NCBI GenBank assembly: GCA_019359155.1
Contig: JAHHHV010000070.1
Span: forward strand, 82,567-146,566
Length of the DNA: 64,000 nucleotides
Origin: Pegethrix bostrychoides GSE-TBD4-15B
GTDB lineage: Bacteria > Cyanobacteriota > Cyanobacteriia > Elainellales > Elainellaceae
Reading direction: 5' to 3'
The notes under the pieces are model-generated. The model had not been told where the DNA came from, made no database searches, and saw nothing but the letters and a program-made list of their open reading frames with translations. Both the position numbers and the translations under genes were made by a program. Shown here piece by piece: positions 61,258 through 64,000 of the stretch. Each line of letters begins with the position of its first letter. Position 1 is the stretch's first letter.

Positions 61258-62319
61258 TTAGCCGGAGGCTAAGAGCCTCTCCCGCTGGTCGCGCTGATGC
61301 TCCTGAATAAACGACTCCACGAGCGCCACGTCTTCTTTGCTGCCAATAATCAGCGGCGTGCGGTCATGCAGCTGCTTGGGCACAACGCTCATAATTTCCT
61401 CTGTGCCCGTGCTGGCGCGGCCTCCCGCCTGCTCCACCAAAAAGGCCAGCGGAGCCGACTCGTACAGCAGCCTGATTTTGCCTTCGGGCTTTTTCACCGT
61501 ACCGGGATAGAGAAACACGCCGCCCTGAAATAGAATTCGATGCACGTCGCCCACCAAAGCGCCGCTGTAGCGAGCCGTGTAGCCCTCATGCCGATGCACA
61601 TACCGGATATAGTCGCGGATTGATTCTTCCCACTGCCAGAAGTTGCCTTCGTTGACGCTGTAGACGGGGCCATGCGCTGGAATCTGGATATTTTCAGCCG
61701 CTAGAATGAATTCGCCGAGGCTGGGATCGAGCGTGAAAGCATGAACGCCTGTGCCGACCGAGTAGATCAGCATGGTGCTGGGGCCATAGAGCACGTAGCC
61801 CGCCGCGATCTGCTTATGGCCGTTTTGCAGCAGGTCTTGAGCCGTGCCGTCGTCTTCGCCTTCCTGCTGCCGAATTGCAAAGATTGCCCCAACGTTCAGG
61901 TTGATATCGACGTTTGAGGAGCCGTCGATTGGGTCGTAGAGCAGGCTGTAGCGGCCAATCGAGCAGTTGTCAGGAATGTAGTAGGGGTTTTCCATCTCCT
62001 CGGAGGCGAGGCGACAGACCAGCCCACTCTGCTGGAACGCCGAGATAAACACCTGGTTGGCGTAGAGATCCATCTTTTTGACTGACTCGCCCTGGACGTT
62101 GGTGCGTCCGGTGAAGCCCAGCGCGTCTTCAACCAGTCCGGCGCGAGTCAGCCGACGGGCAATCAGCTTGGCGGCTAGTGCAACCCGGTTCATGATTGCG
62201 CTCAGGTCTTGGGCTTCGACTGAGCTTTGCATCTGCTGCAACACATGTCGCGAGAGCGTGGTGCAGTCGCGGTCAAGCGCATATTCGTGATCGAGGTCTT
62301 GCTGATCGAGGTCTGCCAT
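61258..62319 (-). CDS. fbp: Class I fructose-1,6-bisphosphatase
   Basis: A Mg-dependent phosphatase making fructose-6-phosphate for gluconeogenesis and for recycling in the pentose phosphate pathway, 353 residues. Metal and phosphate sites: [57 protein letters not shown] and [20 protein letters not shown]. It is first in fbp-zwf-opcA; talB, present between fbp and zwf in some relatives, is missing. The ATG at 62319 is preceded by AGGA. Confidence 0.97.
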   Translation of the reverse strand: MADLDQQDLDHEYALDRDCTTLSRHVLQQMQSSVEAQDLSAIMNRVALAAKLIARRLTRAGLVEDALGFTGRTNVQGESVKKMDLYANQVFISAFQQSGLVCRLASEEMENPYYIPDNCSIGRYSLLYDPIDGSSNVDINLNVGAIFAIRQQEGEDDGTAQDLLQNGHKQIAAGYVLYGPSTMLIYSVGTGVHAFTLDPSLGEFILAAENIQIPAHGPVYSVNEGNFWQWEESIRDYIRYVHRHEGYTARYSGALVGDVHRILFQGGVFLYPGTVKKPEGKIRLLYESAPLAFLVEQAGGRASTGTEEIMSVVPKQLHDRTPLIIGSKEDVALVESFIQEHQRDQRERLLASG

Positions 62320-62656
62320 CGGTAGGATTCCTGCAATCTGGGTGTGCGGGGGTACTGCACTTCTTATATTAAGGAGGCATTCCCAGAACCGGGATTAACT
62401 TTAGATCAACTATAGAAATGAGAAGAAATGAGAGACAGCAACCGAGCAAACCCAGCCAGGTTGTAGAGAGCCGATGCAGCTCTGCTCACCAGATCTTGGC
62501 CTTTTCAGCACGAATCCCGGCAGCTCTGGCTCACCGCTGATGCTCTCAGGGTTCTCTAATGCTTCTGGCTCGCAGTCAGGCGGAATGCTTTCGGTTGAAT
62601 CAGCAGCGTTGTCATGGTGGCTCTCCTGCGATAGGCCTGAGCTATATAGTAGACCA
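62320..62656. other. 337-base divergent region upstream of fbp and the DUF559 gene
   Basis: It holds the fbp promoter and, at 62644, a TATAGT near the DUF559 gene. A longer in-frame reading of the latter extends back to 62474 but looks non-coding. No gene or known RNA is recognised. Confidence 0.5.
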
Positions 62657-63139
62657 GTGCCTAAACTGCGAATTACTAATGTGGCGCAAGATCTATCTCA
62701 GCTCAACTCCAGCGCTTTCCATCTGCCGTATGACTCGGCTTTAGTCGAGCCTGCTAAAGCGCTACGGCAACGGCCAACAGCGGCTGAGAGCAAGCTTTGG
62801 CACGAGTTTCTGAATCGGTTTCCATATCGCGTTTTACGCCAGCGTCCCATCCATCACTTTATTGTTGATTTTTACTGTGCGCGGCTGAAGCTGGTGATCG
62901 AAGTGGATGGCGCGGTGCATTTTACGGCTGATGCTGAAGCGCATGATGCTGAACGAACTCAAATTTTGGCAGGCTATGGTTTACGGGTGATTCGATTCAC
63001 AAATCAGCAGGTGATGGAAGATTTTGAGGCGGTTTGTCGTCGGATTGAGGGGGAGATCCCCCTAGCCCCCTTAAAAAGGGGGAACCGGAGAAGAGAGGAA
63101 GAGAATGGGAGTAGAAGAGAGGATAAAGGTGAAAAATAG
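62657..63139 (+). CDS. DUF559 (very-short-patch-repair-like) nuclease domain protein
   Basis: A 160-residue protein with a DUF559 domain of the PD-(D/E)XK nuclease superfamily: ALRQRPTAAESKLWHEFLNR, FIVDFYCARLKLVIEVDGAVH (acidic catalytic residues) and AGYGLRVIRFTNQQVMED. The end (IPLAPLKRGNRRREEENG) is not part of the fold: it is translated from the left arm of a 34-bp inverted repeat (63050-63083) and the unique DNA after it, so the C-terminus may be accidental. I prefer the GTG at 62657, 13 bases after a TATAGT; an earlier start at 62474 gives a Ser/Gly-rich extension without homology. Cellular role unknown. Confidence 0.85.
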   Translation: MPKLRITNVAQDLSQLNSSAFHLPYDSALVEPAKALRQRPTAAESKLWHEFLNRFPYRVLRQRPIHHFIVDFYCARLKLVIEVDGAVHFTADAEAHDAERTQILAGYGLRVIRFTNQQVMEDFEAVCRRIEGEIPLAPLKRGNRRREEENGSRREDKGEK

Positions 63140-63218
63140 GTATAAACCTACTAAAAGCTAAGAATATGCTCACTTTCCGGAAGTCCCCCTTTTTAAGGGG
63201 GATTAGGGGGATCTCCCC
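63050..63218. repeat. 34-35 bp inverted repeat pair flanking 100 bases
   Basis: Left arm 63050-63083 and right arm 63184-63218 are near-perfect reverse complements, differing by one base and one single-base indel in the centre. Each arm is itself palindromic, with GGGGAGATCCCC and CCCCCTTAAAAAGGGGG. The left arm lies in the last codons of the DUF559 gene. Similar C-rich/TTAAAAA palindromes are dispersed in many cyanobacterial genomes, from memory. As a hairpin it could also end transcription. Confidence 0.92.
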
Positions 63219-63257
63219 GCCTCTGCCACAATAAAAGCACCCCCCAGCACCCCAACC

Positions 63258-63899
63258 ATGACCCAAGACGAGTTGCTAGCGCTAATTGACCAAGCGGCAG
63301 ACGAAGGCTGGACAGAACTCGATCTGTCGGGCAAAGGACTTACCGAACTGCCGCCCCAAATTGGCAAACTGACGCAGCTTGAGACGTTGATTTTGGGGAA
63401 GGTCGAAAAGTGGAATCGGGTAGACGACGAATCTGTGCCATCGCTAGCGACGAATCAACTTACAGTGTTGCCCCAAGAGTTAGCCGCGTTAGAAAATCTA
63501 AAAATCCTTGACCTCAGTGGTAATCCTTTGATAGCCATTCCTAGCCCTGTGTTTCAGCTTCAGCATTTAAAGGGTTTGACAGCAATTAGCATTGATTTAT
63601 CAGAAATTCCTGCTGAAATTGAGAATCTGACCAATCTGACGGAGATTGTCTTCTCAAGCAATCAAATCAGCGAAATTCCAACTGCGATTGGAAATCTATC
63701 CAAGTTAACGAGGCTTGGTCTATATAGCAATCAAATTAGCGAAATTCCTACTGTGGTTGGAACACTAACGAATTTGATAAGACTTGTTCTCTCACGCAAC
63801 CAAATCAGCGAAATTCCAGAAGTGATTGGCAATCTGATCAGTTTGGCGGAGCTTATCCTCTCACGCAATCAAATCAGGGCTATTTCATTCCAATTGTGA
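63258..63899 (+). CDS. Leucine-rich repeat protein, truncated at the 3' end
   Basis: 213 residues of bacterial-type LRR. After a short N-terminal helix (QDELLALIDQAADEGWTELD) come about eight LRR units (LPPQIGKLTQLETLILG, ISEIPTAIGNLSKLTRLGLY, ISEIPEVIGNLISLAELIL). The last unit begins SRNQI as before but then becomes RAISFQL and a stop, just where an insertion element seems to start (63875). In relatives this N-terminus leads to longer LRR or Roco-type GTPase proteins, so a downstream part is probably missing or on the other side of the element. The ATG at 63258 is clear. Likely an inactive or altered gene. Confidence 0.85.
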   Translation: MTQDELLALIDQAADEGWTELDLSGKGLTELPPQIGKLTQLETLILGKVEKWNRVDDESVPSLATNQLTVLPQELAALENLKILDLSGNPLIAIPSPVFQLQHLKGLTAISIDLSEIPAEIENLTNLTEIVFSSNQISEIPTAIGNLSKLTRLGLYSNQISEIPTVVGTLTNLIRLVLSRNQISEIPEVIGNLISLAELILSRNQIRAISFQL

Positions 63900-64000
63900 A
63901 ACTGATATGGTAGTTAGGCCATCTCTCAAACCCTGACCTCGATGCCTCAACTTGCTATCGTCGAAGCCTTTGCCGACCTCTGTGATACTCGTCGCACAGC
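63875..64000 (+). mobile_element. Left end of an ISAs1-like insertion sequence, cut by the window edge
   Basis: Sequence matching the LRR repeat stops abruptly after AAATCA (63871-63876) and continues as CAGGGCTATTTCATTCC. About 65 bases later a transposase reading frame begins. The exact terminus is a guess from the break in the repeat; the right end and target duplication lie outside the window. Confidence 0.55.
63942..64000 (+). CDS. Transposase N-terminus, ISAs1-like (partial)
   Basis: The open frame from the ATG at 63942 to the window end reads AIVEAFADLCDTRRT, the start of ISAs1/H-repeat-associated transposases (compare FADLPDPR-type openings). Only 19 codons are visible, so the family call rests on a short match and on the break in the LRR gene just upstream. 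Confidence 0.5.
   Translation, partial: MPQLAIVEAFADLCDTRRT

Noticed and set aside
62474..62656. N-terminal extension of the DUF559 gene
   Set aside because: Ser/Gly-rich with no homology and overlaps the probable promoter; the GTG at 62657 is better placed.

Overview
The window is chromosomal DNA of a cyanobacterium of middling GC content. The evidence is the glpX-hemA pair, the fbp-zwf-opcA operon, a probable Psb35 photosystem II factor, a Tic20 homologue, an RppA-type regulator, a DUF4347/RTX exoprotein and several small proteins I recognise as cyanobacterial. I see no nif, heterocyst or phycobilisome genes and cannot name the genus. Coding density is high and genes lie on both strands. 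There are two tRNAs, no rRNA and no CRISPR array.

Layout. 0-6 kb: a small secreted His/Gly-rich protein, hemA, glpX, a DUF2288 protein, a lipoprotein sugar-binding protein and tyrS. 6-19 kb, cell envelope and signalling: a class A penicillin-binding protein, a Cache-HAMP histidine kinase with an internal 12-bp minisatellite, two overlapping unknown genes, a serpin, a small membrane protein, an LCP-family wall ligase, a MalK-like ATPase, a large unknown membrane protein and an orphan RppA-type regulator. 19.8-27 kb: two very large RTX exoproteins in tandem. 27-36 kb: a histidine kinase with a degenerate G2 box, Psb35, rsmE, serA, a TolC-family outer-membrane protein and a Ser/Thr kinase. 36-45 kb: glmS, a HAD hydrolase, an unknown protein, an alpha/beta hydrolase, tRNA-Ala(CGC), a GT39-type glycosyltransferase, an IS remnant, tRNA-Val(GAC) and a GT2 glycosyltransferase. 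45-54.5 kb: an E. coli-type argininosuccinate-synthase-like gene followed by a VTT-domain gene, a membrane protein with a His-rich linker, a DedA protein, a thioredoxin-reductase-like flavoprotein coupled to a coiled-coil protein, rpsF, an FAH-family enzyme, Tic20, small proteins and ilvE. 54.8-57 kb: a receiver-GAF-PP2C phosphatase with an RsbW-like kinase. 58-62.3 kb: fbp-zwf-opcA. 62.6-64 kb: a DUF559 nuclease gene ending in a long inverted repeat, then an LRR gene apparently cut by an ISAs1-like element that runs off the window.

How the genes work together. fbp, zwf and opcA supply and control the oxidative pentose phosphate pathway, while glpX supplies the Calvin-cycle bisphosphatase. 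PBP, LCP ligase, glmS and the glycosyltransferases all serve the envelope. The RTX proteins need a type I exporter; a TolC-like protein lies about 5 kb from them, but no ABC/HlyD pair is present. The phosphatase and RsbW-like kinase look like an input and an effector of partner switching.

The most distinctive property of the window is pervasive short tandem duplication. At least sixteen loci carry 11-17 bp units in two to seven copies. Most are intergenic or touch start or stop codons, and some are in frame inside low-complexity linkers. The strongest leads for new biology are this duplication process, the DUF559/inverted-repeat arrangement, the argininosuccinate-synthase-like/VTT operon beside the His-rich membrane fusion protein, and the interrupted LRR gene. 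No complete, clearly new multi-gene system can be proven from this sequence alone.
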